A stretch of DNA of 33,566 bases, from NCBI GenBank assembly GCA_040902925.1, contig JBBDWJ010000143.1, positions 1 to 33,566 of the forward strand. The letters run 5' to 3'. This DNA is from JBBDWJ01 sp040902925. GTDB lineage: Bacteria > Acidobacteriota > Terriglobia > Bryobacterales > UBA6623. Below the pieces are notes generated by a model. The model saw nothing but the letters and a program-made list of their open reading frames with translations. It made no database searches and was not told the DNA's origin. Numbering within the stretch: position 1 is the stretch's first letter; each line of letters begins with the position of its first letter. Below, in pieces: positions 14,121 to 22,093 of this stretch. A program made the position numbers and the translations under genes.

Positions 14121-16055
14121 TTATCGAGAAACAACCGCTCTCGAGTTCCACGGATGACTGAGCGTAGGCGGCGCCGCATACCGCCGCATTCCAAAAACCA
14201 ACCGAGCCCCAGCGCCAGGCTCCAGCCTCACCGTGACCGCACCAGAATTCAGAGCCTGAGTGCTGCCTCCAAGCTCAACCGAAGTGAACTCATGCTCGCG
14301 ATAGCCCCCGGCCTGCACCACCAACTCCCGCGCGGACACCTGATTCAAGTTCACCAGCGTTACCGTCACCGAATCGGCGGTCAGCTTCTCGACCAGAGCC
14401 CCGACATCGGCAGGCAGCCCGGCGCGGCGCGCCACGGGATCGAAGTACCGCAGCCGCGAGTGCAGAGCCCAAAGTTTTCCGCCAGAAAAATAGCCGCCCA
14501 TGGTGAGCTGTGTCAGATTGTCGGTTTCCGGAGGCACGATGCCCAGCAGCCAATCCGCAAGCCGCGTATCCGGAGTCGTCGGGTCCTCGCGCATTCGTTG
14601 CACGCGGCGGCGCACAGACTCGAAGTCCTCCTGCAGCGCGCGCACCGGAAATCCGGGGTCCGCGCCCTCGAGATACGCAATCCAACCCTTGTCCTTCGGA
14701 ATGCGCGCCAGATCGCCGCGGTCCATCGACCACAGGTAGATCTCGGTCAGCCGATCGATAAACAGATTCGGCGTGAAGTGATAAAACTGCGGGTCGCCGC
14801 GGTGTTTGTAGCCCTTGGGGTCGCCATACATCTGCGGCAACAGCGTGCGTCCGTCGGCAACTTTCTTGTTCTCGTAAAGGATATCGATCTGCTTGCGCAG
14901 GACGTCGATGTATTTGCGATCGCCCGTCAGCAGATAGGCGTTCGAAAAGCCGGGCCATGCGCCCGACGTGACGGTGTTGCGATGGCCGATCTGTTCGATC
15001 TCGCCGTCAAAGATCGTAAAATTCCAGCCGTAGGTTCCCTTCCACCACTGGCCGTCGTATTCGCCTCCAGGCTCGCCGTTAAGCCCGACGTTGGTCGGAA
15101 TCATGCCGCCCGTCTTCTGCGTGCGCGCGAGCCACGCATCGATGTATTCGATCGTCCAGTCGCGGTATTTTTGCTCGCCGGAAAGCATGTAGGCGTTCAG
15201 GGCGAGCAGTGTTGCGCCCATGTTCAGCGGGTGGTCCCCGACCGAATCCAGATATTCCTCGCAGTGCGCCAGCATGCGCGGATACCACTCTTCCAGATCG
15301 AGCATCTTAGCGCTGCCATCGGGGCTATGCAGAATATGAAACACACCGGGCACCAGGTCGCCCACCCAGTCGTAGGTCGTCGCCTTGCGCATCATCGGCC
15401 CCATGCTGCCGGTCCAGATACTTTTGATGACCTTATTCGCGGGGTCGTAGTTCTGCGCTTCCGGGTCGTGGCCCATGTACATTTCGGCAAAGCGCTTCAT
15501 GCGGGCGACGAATATCGGATCGTCCGGGCCCGAAAGCCCATAAAGCAAAAAGCCGCGCATGCCCTCGCCGGTGTGAAACCAGTCCGACTGCGTGATGAAC
15601 TCACGGTGATACGCCCCGTTCTTGGACAACTCGGTGAGCGTGGTGCGCAGCTCTTTGTATTGCGCCAGATGACCTTCGAGGCCTTTCCGGTAAAGGTCCA
15701 GCACACTGTCGGACCCGCCCAGCGCGTGCAGCAAGGTCCAGTTGTAATACGTCTCTATAGCGTCGTCGGGCCCGTCGAGCGTGCCCCAGCGCGGAGTGTG
15801 CAGCAGGTAGCCGCGCGAGTCGATATATTTGGCGGCAAACTGCTCAACTGCCCGTGAATTCGCGTCGAGCAGGGCCCGCTCCATCAGGGCCCAGTCCGGA
15901 GGCGGCATCGGCGCTTCGACCACAATGCGTGGGCCTTGGGCGAACACCGCAAGGGTGAACAGCAGCATCGCGCAGAGCAAGCGAAGAGTGGGCGGCGTCA
16001 CGTTCCTGCGCGTTTCCATGAATGCGGTCCAGCTAAGCAGCAGCGGTCGATTCAT
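14121..16055 (-). CDS. Exported, mostly helical protein of unknown function
   Basis: A 644-residue secreted protein. The start at 16055 has an AGGAGG ribosome-binding site 8 bases upstream; the hydrophobic LLCAMLLFTLAVFAQG (about 25-40) is the signal segment, so an internal ATG at 16019 would give a more conventional signal peptide. The mature part has repeated helical hairpins rich in Trp/Tyr/Asp (for example HPLNMGATLLALNAYMLSG and GAWPGFSNAYLLTGDRKYI), as in (alpha/alpha)6-toroid glycan-processing proteins, and ends in a beta-sandwich-like domain (about 550-625, VTVTLVNLNQVSARELVVQA). I do not recognise a named family; a glycoside hydrolase or lyase-like role is only an inference. It is the only minus-strand gene inside the 11.1-21.4 kb plus-strand run. 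Confidence 0.75.
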   Translation of the reverse strand: MNRPLLLSWTAFMETRRNVTPPTLRLLCAMLLFTLAVFAQGPRIVVEAPMPPPDWALMERALLDANSRAVEQFAAKYIDSRGYLLHTPRWGTLDGPDDAIETYYNWTLLHALGGSDSVLDLYRKGLEGHLAQYKELRTTLTELSKNGAYHREFITQSDWFHTGEGMRGFLLYGLSGPDDPIFVARMKRFAEMYMGHDPEAQNYDPANKVIKSIWTGSMGPMMRKATTYDWVGDLVPGVFHILHSPDGSAKMLDLEEWYPRMLAHCEEYLDSVGDHPLNMGATLLALNAYMLSGEQKYRDWTIEYIDAWLARTQKTGGMIPTNVGLNGEPGGEYDGQWWKGTYGWNFTIFDGEIEQIGHRNTVTSGAWPGFSNAYLLTGDRKYIDVLRKQIDILYENKKVADGRTLLPQMYGDPKGYKHRGDPQFYHFTPNLFIDRLTEIYLWSMDRGDLARIPKDKGWIAYLEGADPGFPVRALQEDFESVRRRVQRMREDPTTPDTRLADWLLGIVPPETDNLTQLTMGGYFSGGKLWALHSRLRYFDPVARRAGLPADVGALVEKLTADSVTVTLVNLNQVSARELVVQAGGYREHEFTSVELGGSTQALNSGAVTVRLEPGAGARLVFGMRRYAAPPTLSHPWNSRAVVSR

Positions 16056-16264
16056 CGAGGAGCCTCCTGACGGTGCTCCATATCCTAGCTCAGGTCGAGT
16101 TCAGGTCGGGCGGCGACATCACACCTGAGAACTTGCCGGTTGACCGCCGAACTGCGCGCCGGTTGACTGTCCCCGAGGCGTCACAGCCAGTGCTATCACC
16201 CGCGGACCATTTGCAGGATAATAGGACCGGGCCAGCCCACCTTTTCCTTCTATCGCGAGTTGGC

Positions 16265-17473
16265 ATGAGTCACCCCGTTCTCATCACCCGTCGCGGACTC
16301 TTCCTCGGACTCGGCGGAGCCCTGTTCGCGGCCGACCCGCCAAAACCAAAAGTCGCGGCCATCGTCACCGAGTTCCGCCATCGATCCCACGCCGACGTCA
16401 TTTGCACGCGAATACTCAACGGCTACTACCCCAACGGCCAGCGACAGGAGCCGCGAACCCGCATCGTCTCGATGTACACCGACCAGGTGCCCGCCGACGA
16501 TATGAGCCGCGGGTTTGCCCATCGCAAGCGTTACACGATCTACCCCACCATCGCCGAGGCGCTGACTCTGGGTGGAAACGATCTCGCGGTCGACGCCGTT
16601 CTGCTGATCGGCGAGCACGGCGACTACCCCGATAACTCGCGCGGGCAAAAAATGTATCCGCGCCACGAGCTGTTCGAAAAGATCGCTGACGTCTTCCGCA
16701 AGCAGGGCCGCGGCCTGCCGCTGTTCTGCGACAAGCACCTCTCGTACTCCTGGACGAAAGCGAAACAAATGTACGACTGGTCGCGGGAGTTGAAGATCCC
16801 CTTCATGGCCGGGTCGTCGATTCCCGTCACGGTGCGAGTACCGGAATTGGAAATCCCCTACGGCGCCAAAATTCCACGCGCGGTCCAAACCGGATACGGT
16901 CCTCTCGACGCCTACGGATTCCACACTCTCGAAGCCATGCAGTGCATGCTGGAGCGCCGCGCGGGCGGCGAAACCGGCGTCGCATCAGTCGAGATGATCG
17001 AAGGCGCCGCGGTGTGGCGCTGGCGCGACGGTGACGGGAAATGGTCGAAGCCGCTGCTCGACAAGGCGCTCGCCAGCAATCCGCATCTGCCCGCCGGCGC
17101 GATTGAAGAACATTGCAAGCAGCCGGCGTTGTTCGTGATGAAATATCGCGATGGGCTCGACGCCGCCGCCTACATGCTCAACGACTATGTGTTCCGCTGG
17201 GATTTCGCGGCCGAGGTCGATGGCCGAATTGCCGCGACGCACTTCGGGCAGGTGCCCGAGAGCCGCGACCTGCCGCACTTCGACGGGCTGACCCACTGTA
17301 TCGAAGAGCTTTTCGTGACGGGCAAGCCGGTGTATCCGGTCGAACGAACCCTACTGACGACAGGCGTGCTGGCGTTTCTGTTCGAGTCGCGCGAAAAGAA
17401 AGCGCGCGTCGACACGCCGCAGCTTGACGTTCAATACCGCGCGCCCGAGCGCACCTATTTTCAGCGAAGCTGA
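16265..17473 (+). CDS. Tat-exported protein of unknown function, upstream of the SelA-like gene
   Basis: About 402 residues. The start at 16265 gives a Tat-type leader, ITRRGLFLGLGGALFAADPP. The mature protein begins with a beta strand KVAAIVTEF followed by RHRSHADVICTRI, then DAVLLIGEHGDYPDN, LPLFCDKHLSYSW and PFMAGSSIPVT, an alternating beta/alpha pattern reminiscent of Rossmann-like oxidoreductases such as Gfo/Idh/MocA, but without a glycine-rich dinucleotide loop at the usual place. Multiple conserved-looking His, Asp and Cys residues could bind metal. It is 18 bases upstream of the SelA-like gene on the same strand and probably shares its operon. I cannot assign a function. The open frame upstream to 16073 looks noncoding. 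Confidence 0.75.
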   Translation: MSHPVLITRRGLFLGLGGALFAADPPKPKVAAIVTEFRHRSHADVICTRILNGYYPNGQRQEPRTRIVSMYTDQVPADDMSRGFAHRKRYTIYPTIAEALTLGGNDLAVDAVLLIGEHGDYPDNSRGQKMYPRHELFEKIADVFRKQGRGLPLFCDKHLSYSWTKAKQMYDWSRELKIPFMAGSSIPVTVRVPELEIPYGAKIPRAVQTGYGPLDAYGFHTLEAMQCMLERRAGGETGVASVEMIEGAAVWRWRDGDGKWSKPLLDKALASNPHLPAGAIEEHCKQPALFVMKYRDGLDAAAYMLNDYVFRWDFAAEVDGRIAATHFGQVPESRDLPHFDGLTHCIEELFVTGKPVYPVERTLLTTGVLAFLFESREKKARVDTPQLDVQYRAPERTYFQRS

Positions 17474-17491
17474 CGAATGGAGGGACTTGCG

Positions 17492-18718
17492 ATGAGACAT
17501 CCGAGTGCAGCGTTACAACGGCGAGGATTCCTGGGAGCCATCGGCTGGCTGACCGCGGCCGGCACGCTGCGGCCGAAGGATTTGTACGCCGCCTACCTGG
17601 CTTCGCGGCACGGCGAGATGTATCGCAACATCGGGGTGAGGCCGCTGATCAACGCGGCGGGAACCTACACGACGCTCACCGGCTCGGTGATGACCGAAGA
17701 AACGCGCCAGGTGATGGCCGAGGCCGCGGGCTGTTTCGTGCCGTTGGTCGAGCTGCAGCAAAAAGCGGGCGAGCGCATCGCGAAGCTGATCGGCGTGCCG
17801 GCGGCGCTCGTGAGCGCGGGCGCGGCGAGCTCCATCCAACTTGCGACGGCCGCATGCCTGACGGGTAAGGACCAGGAAAAGATTCGCAAGCTGCCCCAGA
17901 CCGAGGGCATGGCCAACGAAGTCATCATGGTGAAGCAGCATCGCATGGGCTTCGACCATGCGGCGCGGACTTCGGGCGCAAAGATCGTTGAAGTCGCCAG
18001 CGCCGAGGAACTCAGCAACGCAATCGGACCCAAGACAGCGATGCTGTTCTTCGTTCACATCTACGAGCCCAAGGGCAAGATCAGCCGTGCCGATTTTCTG
18101 GCGGCGGGCAGGAAGGCCGGCATTCCGGTGTTCAACGACGCCGCGGCCGAGCTGCCGCCGCACGACAACCTCTGGAAGATCGTCGAGGAGGGCTTCGATC
18201 TCGTCGCCTTCTCAGGCGGCAAAGGGTTGCGCGGACCGCAAGCGTCGGGGCTGCTCGTTGGCCGCAAGGATTTGATCGAGGCCGCCGCGCTCAACAATAA
18301 CCCGCACGCCGATACGATCGGCCGCGGGATGAAGGTCGGCAAAGAAGAGATCATGGCCTTGATCAAAGCAGTCGAGATCTACGTGAGCCGCGACCACGAA
18401 GCCGACCAGAAGCTATGGCGCGGCTTCATGGAGCGCGTCGCGAAAGAAGTAGCGGGCGTGCCGACCGTGAAGGCCGAGATCTATGTCCCCGGGCCGGGCG
18501 GGCACCCCGTGCCGTATCTGCGAGTGCAGTGGGACGCCGCAAAGCTCGGCCTCAGTTACGCGGAATGTGGCAAGAAGTTGAGCGAAGGCGAGCCGCGTGT
18601 CGAAGTCAACGTGGCTGAAAACGAGATCACCCTGGCGAGCTATAACCTGTTTCCCGGCGAAGACCGGATCGTAGCTTGGCGGCTGCGCGAAATACTGAGC
18701 GAGGCCGCACAGGGCTAG
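17492..18718 (+). CDS. Tat-exported SelA-like PLP-dependent enzyme
   Basis: About 408 residues of the SelA-related PLP fold-type I group (relatives include D-glucosaminate-6-phosphate ammonia-lyase DgaE). The N-terminus QRRGFLGAIGWLTAAG is a twin-arginine signal, unusual for a PLP enzyme. The cofactor residues are intact: Asp216 in VFNDAAAE, and the Schiff-base lysine Lys244 in FSGGKGLRGPQ. RPLINAAGTYTTLTGS (50-65) and MKVGKEE are further family marks. The start at 17492 has GGAGGG 8 bases upstream and is preferred to 17477. It is followed by two amidohydrolase genes, the partner type known for this subgroup. The reaction is probably a beta-elimination or deamination; the substrate is unknown. 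Confidence 0.85.
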   Translation: MRHPSAALQRRGFLGAIGWLTAAGTLRPKDLYAAYLASRHGEMYRNIGVRPLINAAGTYTTLTGSVMTEETRQVMAEAAGCFVPLVELQQKAGERIAKLIGVPAALVSAGAASSIQLATAACLTGKDQEKIRKLPQTEGMANEVIMVKQHRMGFDHAARTSGAKIVEVASAEELSNAIGPKTAMLFFVHIYEPKGKISRADFLAAGRKAGIPVFNDAAAELPPHDNLWKIVEEGFDLVAFSGGKGLRGPQASGLLVGRKDLIEAAALNNNPHADTIGRGMKVGKEEIMALIKAVEIYVSRDHEADQKLWRGFMERVAKEVAGVPTVKAEIYVPGPGGHPVPYLRVQWDAAKLGLSYAECGKKLSEGEPRVEVNVAENEITLASYNLFPGEDRIVAWRLREILSEAAQG

Positions 18719-18831
18719 AGGAATCAGCCGGCAAGAGCCGTTTCGCCGTTTTAGTTGCAGCCCGGCTTTGCGGCAAGGCGCCCGGCGCGAGTCTCGCAGC
18801 CGCCCGGATAGGCAACACCGAAAGGTTTTCT

Positions 18832-20061
18832 GTGTATCAACGCATCATGATTCTGTGTCTGGCGGCGGCGCTGCCGCTCGCCGCGCAGCAATACGACTTG
18901 CTGATCCGCGGCGGCCGTGTAATCGACCCAGCCAATGAAATCGACGGCGTTATGGATATCGCCGTTCAAGGTCAGGCGATCGCCCGTGTAGCTCGCGACA
19001 TTCCGGCCACACAAGCCAAGAAAATCATTGACGCGACGGGCGCCATCGTCACGCCAGGCCTGATCGACCTGCACGCTCACGTTTTCGGCTACTCGGGCAG
19101 CATCTTTCCCGACGACACCGCCCTTTACGCCGGCACAACAACAGTGGTCGACTGCGGCGGCGCCGGCTGGCGCACCTTCAACGAGTTCAAAGAGACCTTA
19201 ATCGATCAGGCGCAGACGCGCGTGCTGAGTTTTATCAACATCGTCGGGCACGGAATGATCGGCGAGCCCTACGAAAGCGACGTCACCGACATGGACCCGG
19301 AAAAAACGGCCGCCAAGATGGCCGAATATCCCGATTTGATCGTCGGCATCAAGACGGCGCATTTCACCGGAGAAGGCTGGCCGGCGATCGATGCGGCCAT
19401 CAAGGCGGGCGAGCTTTCCGGCAAGCCGGTCATCATCGACGACAAAATTTTCACCAACACCGGCCGCACGTCCAAAGAAAAGCTGCTCGGGAAGATGCGT
19501 CCAGGCGATCTGCACACGCACGCCTTTAACGACAGGCAGGTTGAAATCGTAAGCCGCTTCAACGGCAAGGTCGAACCCTACGTCTGGGAAGCGCGCAAAC
19601 GCGGCGTGCTGTTTGACCTAGGGCATGGCGGCGGCAGTTTCATGTGGCCCGTGGCGACGAAAGCCGCGGCCCAGGGCTTCTATCCCGACACGATCTCGAC
19701 CGATCTGCATACGTCAAGCATCATGGGACCCCGCTCCGACATGCCCAACTGCATCACGAAAATGATGGCGCTCGGCATGGGACTCCCCGACGCCATCGCG
19801 CGCTCGACAGTCGCGCCGGCGAAGGCCATCAAGAAGTTTCCCGCGCTGGGCACGTTGGGCGAAGGCAAGGAAGCCGACATCGCGGTGTTTCGAGTCGAGA
19901 AGGGAGTCTTCGCGCTGATGGATGCCTGGAAAAAGAAGCTGCTGGCCACCGAACAGCTCACGCCGATTCTGACCGTGCGCGCGGGCAAGATCGTGGTCGA
20001 CGTCGAAGGTCTGGGATTTCCCGAATGGCAGGAGGCAGGCGATTATGTTTCGATTCCCTAG
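18832..20061 (+). CDS. Exported amidohydrolase, EF_0837/AHA_3915-like (copy 1)
   Basis: About 409 residues of the amidohydrolase superfamily, closest in motif pattern to the EF_0837/AHA_3915 group of dihydroorotase/deacetylase-like enzymes. A GTG start at 18832 has GAAAGG 6 bases upstream; an ATG at 18847 is the alternative. A short signal peptide (MILCLAAALPLAAQQ) predicts export. Metal-site residues: His81/His83 in LIDLHAHV, Lys174 in GIKTAH (to be carboxylated), His230 in DLHTHAF and Asp291 in STDLH. The His usually found at the strand-5 position appears as Asp203 (IIDDK). It overlaps the start of copy 2 by 17 bases, showing a shared operon with translational coupling. Confidence 0.88.
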   Translation: MYQRIMILCLAAALPLAAQQYDLLIRGGRVIDPANEIDGVMDIAVQGQAIARVARDIPATQAKKIIDATGAIVTPGLIDLHAHVFGYSGSIFPDDTALYAGTTTVVDCGGAGWRTFNEFKETLIDQAQTRVLSFINIVGHGMIGEPYESDVTDMDPEKTAAKMAEYPDLIVGIKTAHFTGEGWPAIDAAIKAGELSGKPVIIDDKIFTNTGRTSKEKLLGKMRPGDLHTHAFNDRQVEIVSRFNGKVEPYVWEARKRGVLFDLGHGGGSFMWPVATKAAAQGFYPDTISTDLHTSSIMGPRSDMPNCITKMMALGMGLPDAIARSTVAPAKAIKKFPALGTLGEGKEADIAVFRVEKGVFALMDAWKKKLLATEQLTPILTVRAGKIVVDVEGLGFPEWQEAGDYVSIP

Positions 20062-21373
20062 GCTCGCGCCATCCGCATGGAGTGCGCGGCTGCTGCTCGG
20101 GATCGTGGCGGCGCTGCTGATCGCACCGCAATCCGCGGCAGCCCAAACCGCGACGGCCCAAACCGCGACGCCGCAGCAGGTAACAGCCGCTGAGCCCGTC
20201 GTCTACGACGTACTGCTCAAGGGCGGCCACGTCATCGATCCCAAGAATGGCCGCAACGCGCGCCTCGACATCGCAATCGTCGGCGGACGCATCCATCGCG
20301 TGGCCGAACATCTGCCGCCGGCGCAGGCGCGCAAAGTCGTCGATGTGTCCGACTACATCGTCACGCCGGGCCTGATCGACATCCACGCGCACTACGACGT
20401 CAGCGGCCCAAGCCTCAGCCTCAACCCCGACCACAACTCGTTGCGCAACGGCGTCACCACGGCCGTCGACGCCGGCACGTCCGGCTGGAAGCGGTTTGAA
20501 GAGTTCAAGAAGGATACGATTGACCGCGCCGAAACCCGCGTGCTGGCGCTGCTGAACATCGTCGGAGCCGGTATGTATGGAAGCGGCGAAGGCGAGCCCG
20601 AAAACGACGTCGCGGAGATGGACGTCGATGCCGCCGTGCGGATGGTAAAAAAGTATCCCAACATCATCGTCGGCATCAAGACGGCGCACTACCAGCCGGC
20701 GGATTGGGAAGCCGTCGACCGCGCGGTGAAGGCCGCCGAACTATCCAACACCGTGCTGATGGTCGATTTCCACCCCAAGCCGGGGCGCGGCTACGAAGAG
20801 CTGATCCTCAAGCACATGCAGCCCGGCAACATCCACACTCACTTCTACGGCCGTCTGACGCCGCAAATCGACGAGAACAAGAGGGTGCAGGACTACATGT
20901 GGAAGGCGCGCGAGCGCGGCGTGCTGTTCGACGTCGGCCACGGCTCGGGCAGTTTCTGGTTCCGCATCGCCGTGCCGGCCATCCAGCAAGGTTTTCTACC
21001 CGACACGATTTCGACCGACATCCACAAGAGCTCGATCATGCTGCCTCACGCAACCCTTACCAACGTCATGTCGAAGTTCCTCAACATCGGCATGACGCTC
21101 GAGCAAGTCATCGAGCGCACGACGGTCAACGCAGCGAAGGCGATTCGTCGCTACGATCTGGGAAATCTCGACGAAGGCAGCGTCGCCGACATCGCGGTGC
21201 TGGAAGTCGAACGCGGAAGATTTCCTTTCGTAGATTCCGGAAGGGCAAAACACATCGGTGACCGCCGCTTGAACGCGATTCTCACCGTCCGCGCCGGCGA
21301 AATTGTCTGGGATCTGAAGGGCCTAGCAGCGGAAGAATTCTCGAACGTGGGACCCTACAGCAACTTCAAGTAA
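20045..21373 (+). CDS. Exported amidohydrolase, EF_0837/AHA_3915-like (copy 2)
   Basis: A 442-residue paralogue of the preceding gene, with an AGGAGG ribosome-binding site inside the end of copy 1. A longer signal peptide (LLLGIVAALLIAPQSAAAQ, about 16-34) is followed by a small linker containing a tandem 15-base repeat (AQTAT twice). Metal-site residues: His114/His116 (DIHAHY), Lys212 (GIKTAH), His266 (NIHTHF) and Asp325 (STDIH). As in copy 1 the strand-5 His is Asp (Asp241 in MVDFH). Copies 1 and 2 align end to end, so they arose by tandem duplication and have diverged, perhaps to two substrates. A GGGGACAGTCACCC inverted repeat follows the stop. Confidence 0.88.
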   Translation: MFRFPRLAPSAWSARLLLGIVAALLIAPQSAAAQTATAQTATPQQVTAAEPVVYDVLLKGGHVIDPKNGRNARLDIAIVGGRIHRVAEHLPPAQARKVVDVSDYIVTPGLIDIHAHYDVSGPSLSLNPDHNSLRNGVTTAVDAGTSGWKRFEEFKKDTIDRAETRVLALLNIVGAGMYGSGEGEPENDVAEMDVDAAVRMVKKYPNIIVGIKTAHYQPADWEAVDRAVKAAELSNTVLMVDFHPKPGRGYEELILKHMQPGNIHTHFYGRLTPQIDENKRVQDYMWKARERGVLFDVGHGSGSFWFRIAVPAIQQGFLPDTISTDIHKSSIMLPHATLTNVMSKFLNIGMTLEQVIERTTVNAAKAIRRYDLGNLDEGSVADIAVLEVERGRFPFVDSGRAKHIGDRRLNAILTVRAGEIVWDLKGLAAEEFSNVGPYSNFK

Positions 21374-21399
21374 GTGCGCGGGCGGAGCGTGGCGTGGGC

Positions 21400-21497
21400 G
21401 GGGACAGTCACCCCGAGAGCAATCTCCGCCCGATGGCCAAGGTGTAGCGCACGGGTGACTGTCCCCTCAGGCCTATGTGGTGGCTGTCCCCTGAGGC
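21400..21497. repeat. GGGGACAGTCACCC-type inverted repeat
   Basis: Perfect 14-bp inverted arms GGGGACAGTCACCC (21400-21413) and GGGTGACTGTCCCC (21453-21466) enclose 39 bases. A third partial arm, GTGGCTGTCCCCTGAGGCC, follows at 21479-21497, abutting the RidA stop codon. It sits between convergent genes. A similar pair of arms recurs at 22001-22079 and a half-arm (GTTGACTGTCCCC) at 16162-16174, so it is a dispersed REP-like family in this genome. Confidence 0.75.
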
Positions 21498-21498
21498 C

Positions 21499-21954
21499 TC
21501 AATCCACGTAAGCAATGCAGTCGATCTGAAGCAACTGCCCCGCCCGCCGGAACCCAGTCGTTCCAAAGTAAGAGCGCACCGGCCGCGGCTCTGGAAAAAA
21601 ACCGTTGTAGGTTTCATTCATTCCGTCCCAGTTCTTCTCGGGATCGACAAGCGAAACCTGAACCTTCAAAACGTTCGCCATCGAGCTGCCGGCTTTCTCG
21701 AGGCTTTCCTTCATGATGGTCAGCGCATCGGCGGTCTGCCGCTGAACGTCGCCAGGACCGTCCGGGCGCCGCTCGGGGTACCAGCCTCCGATACCGCTAA
21801 GAAACAATAAGTGCCCCGAGCGAATAGGCCCTCCCGCGCGCTCCTTCTTGGGCTCCCAAGGCTCCGCGGCCTGCGCCGCCGATGCCCCAGCCAGCCCGAG
21901 CGCCACTGCGGTGAGAGCTTCGCGCCTTGAACTCGGCTTTTTGGGTTTGGTCAT
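21499..21954 (-). CDS. RidA-like (YjgF/UK114) protein with an export signal
   Basis: About 151 residues. Residues 1-30 (SRREALTAVALGLAGASAAQA) form a Tat-like signal peptide, unusual for RidA, whose members hydrolyse reactive enamine/imine intermediates made by PLP enzymes in the cytosol. The RidA domain follows: IRSGHLLFLSGIGGW, QTADALTIMKESLEKAGSSMANVLKVQVSLVD, and the C-terminal FFPEPRPVRSYFGTTGF with the substrate-binding Arg in RPVRSYF. The acidic residue near the end (family IEIEAIA) is Asp here (LQIDCIA). The in-frame ATG at 21993 would lengthen the N-terminus by 13 residues and spoil the signal. It lies downstream of the second SelA-like gene on the same strand. Confidence 0.85.
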   Translation of the reverse strand: MTKPKKPSSRREALTAVALGLAGASAAQAAEPWEPKKERAGGPIRSGHLLFLSGIGGWYPERRPDGPGDVQRQTADALTIMKESLEKAGSSMANVLKVQVSLVDPEKNWDGMNETYNGFFPEPRPVRSYFGTTGFRRAGQLLQIDCIAYVD

Positions 21955-22000
21955 GATCAATGTCCTTGGTGCGTGCGTGTGGGTGGCGCACATTGTGCGG

Positions 22001-22079
22001 AGGGGACAGTNNNNNNNNNNCCCGCGCTCTGATTTTTCGCCTATCGCGCAAGATTCAACACGCGGGTGGCTGTCCCCTT
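22001..22079. repeat. Second GGGGACAGT-type inverted repeat interrupted by an assembly gap
   Basis: The left arm AGGGGACAGT (22001-22010) runs straight into ten Ns (22011-22020). The right arm GGGTGGCTGTCCCCTT (22064-22079) would pair with AAGGGGACAGCCACCC. The same repeat family occurs at 21400-21497, so the assembler probably broke at this repeat. The true gap length may differ from 10. Confidence 0.65.
22011..22020. other. Assembly gap (10 Ns)
   Basis: Ten ambiguous bases inside an inverted repeat between the RidA gene and the second SelA-like gene. No coding frame crosses it. Confidence 1.
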
Positions 22080-22093
22080 CGAGATAGAGATAT

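Noticed and set aside
14091..15857. 588-codon open frame on the plus strand
   Set aside because: It is antisense to the secreted 644-residue protein, rich in Arg/His/Gln, has no family motifs, and arises from high-GC codon bias on the opposite strand.
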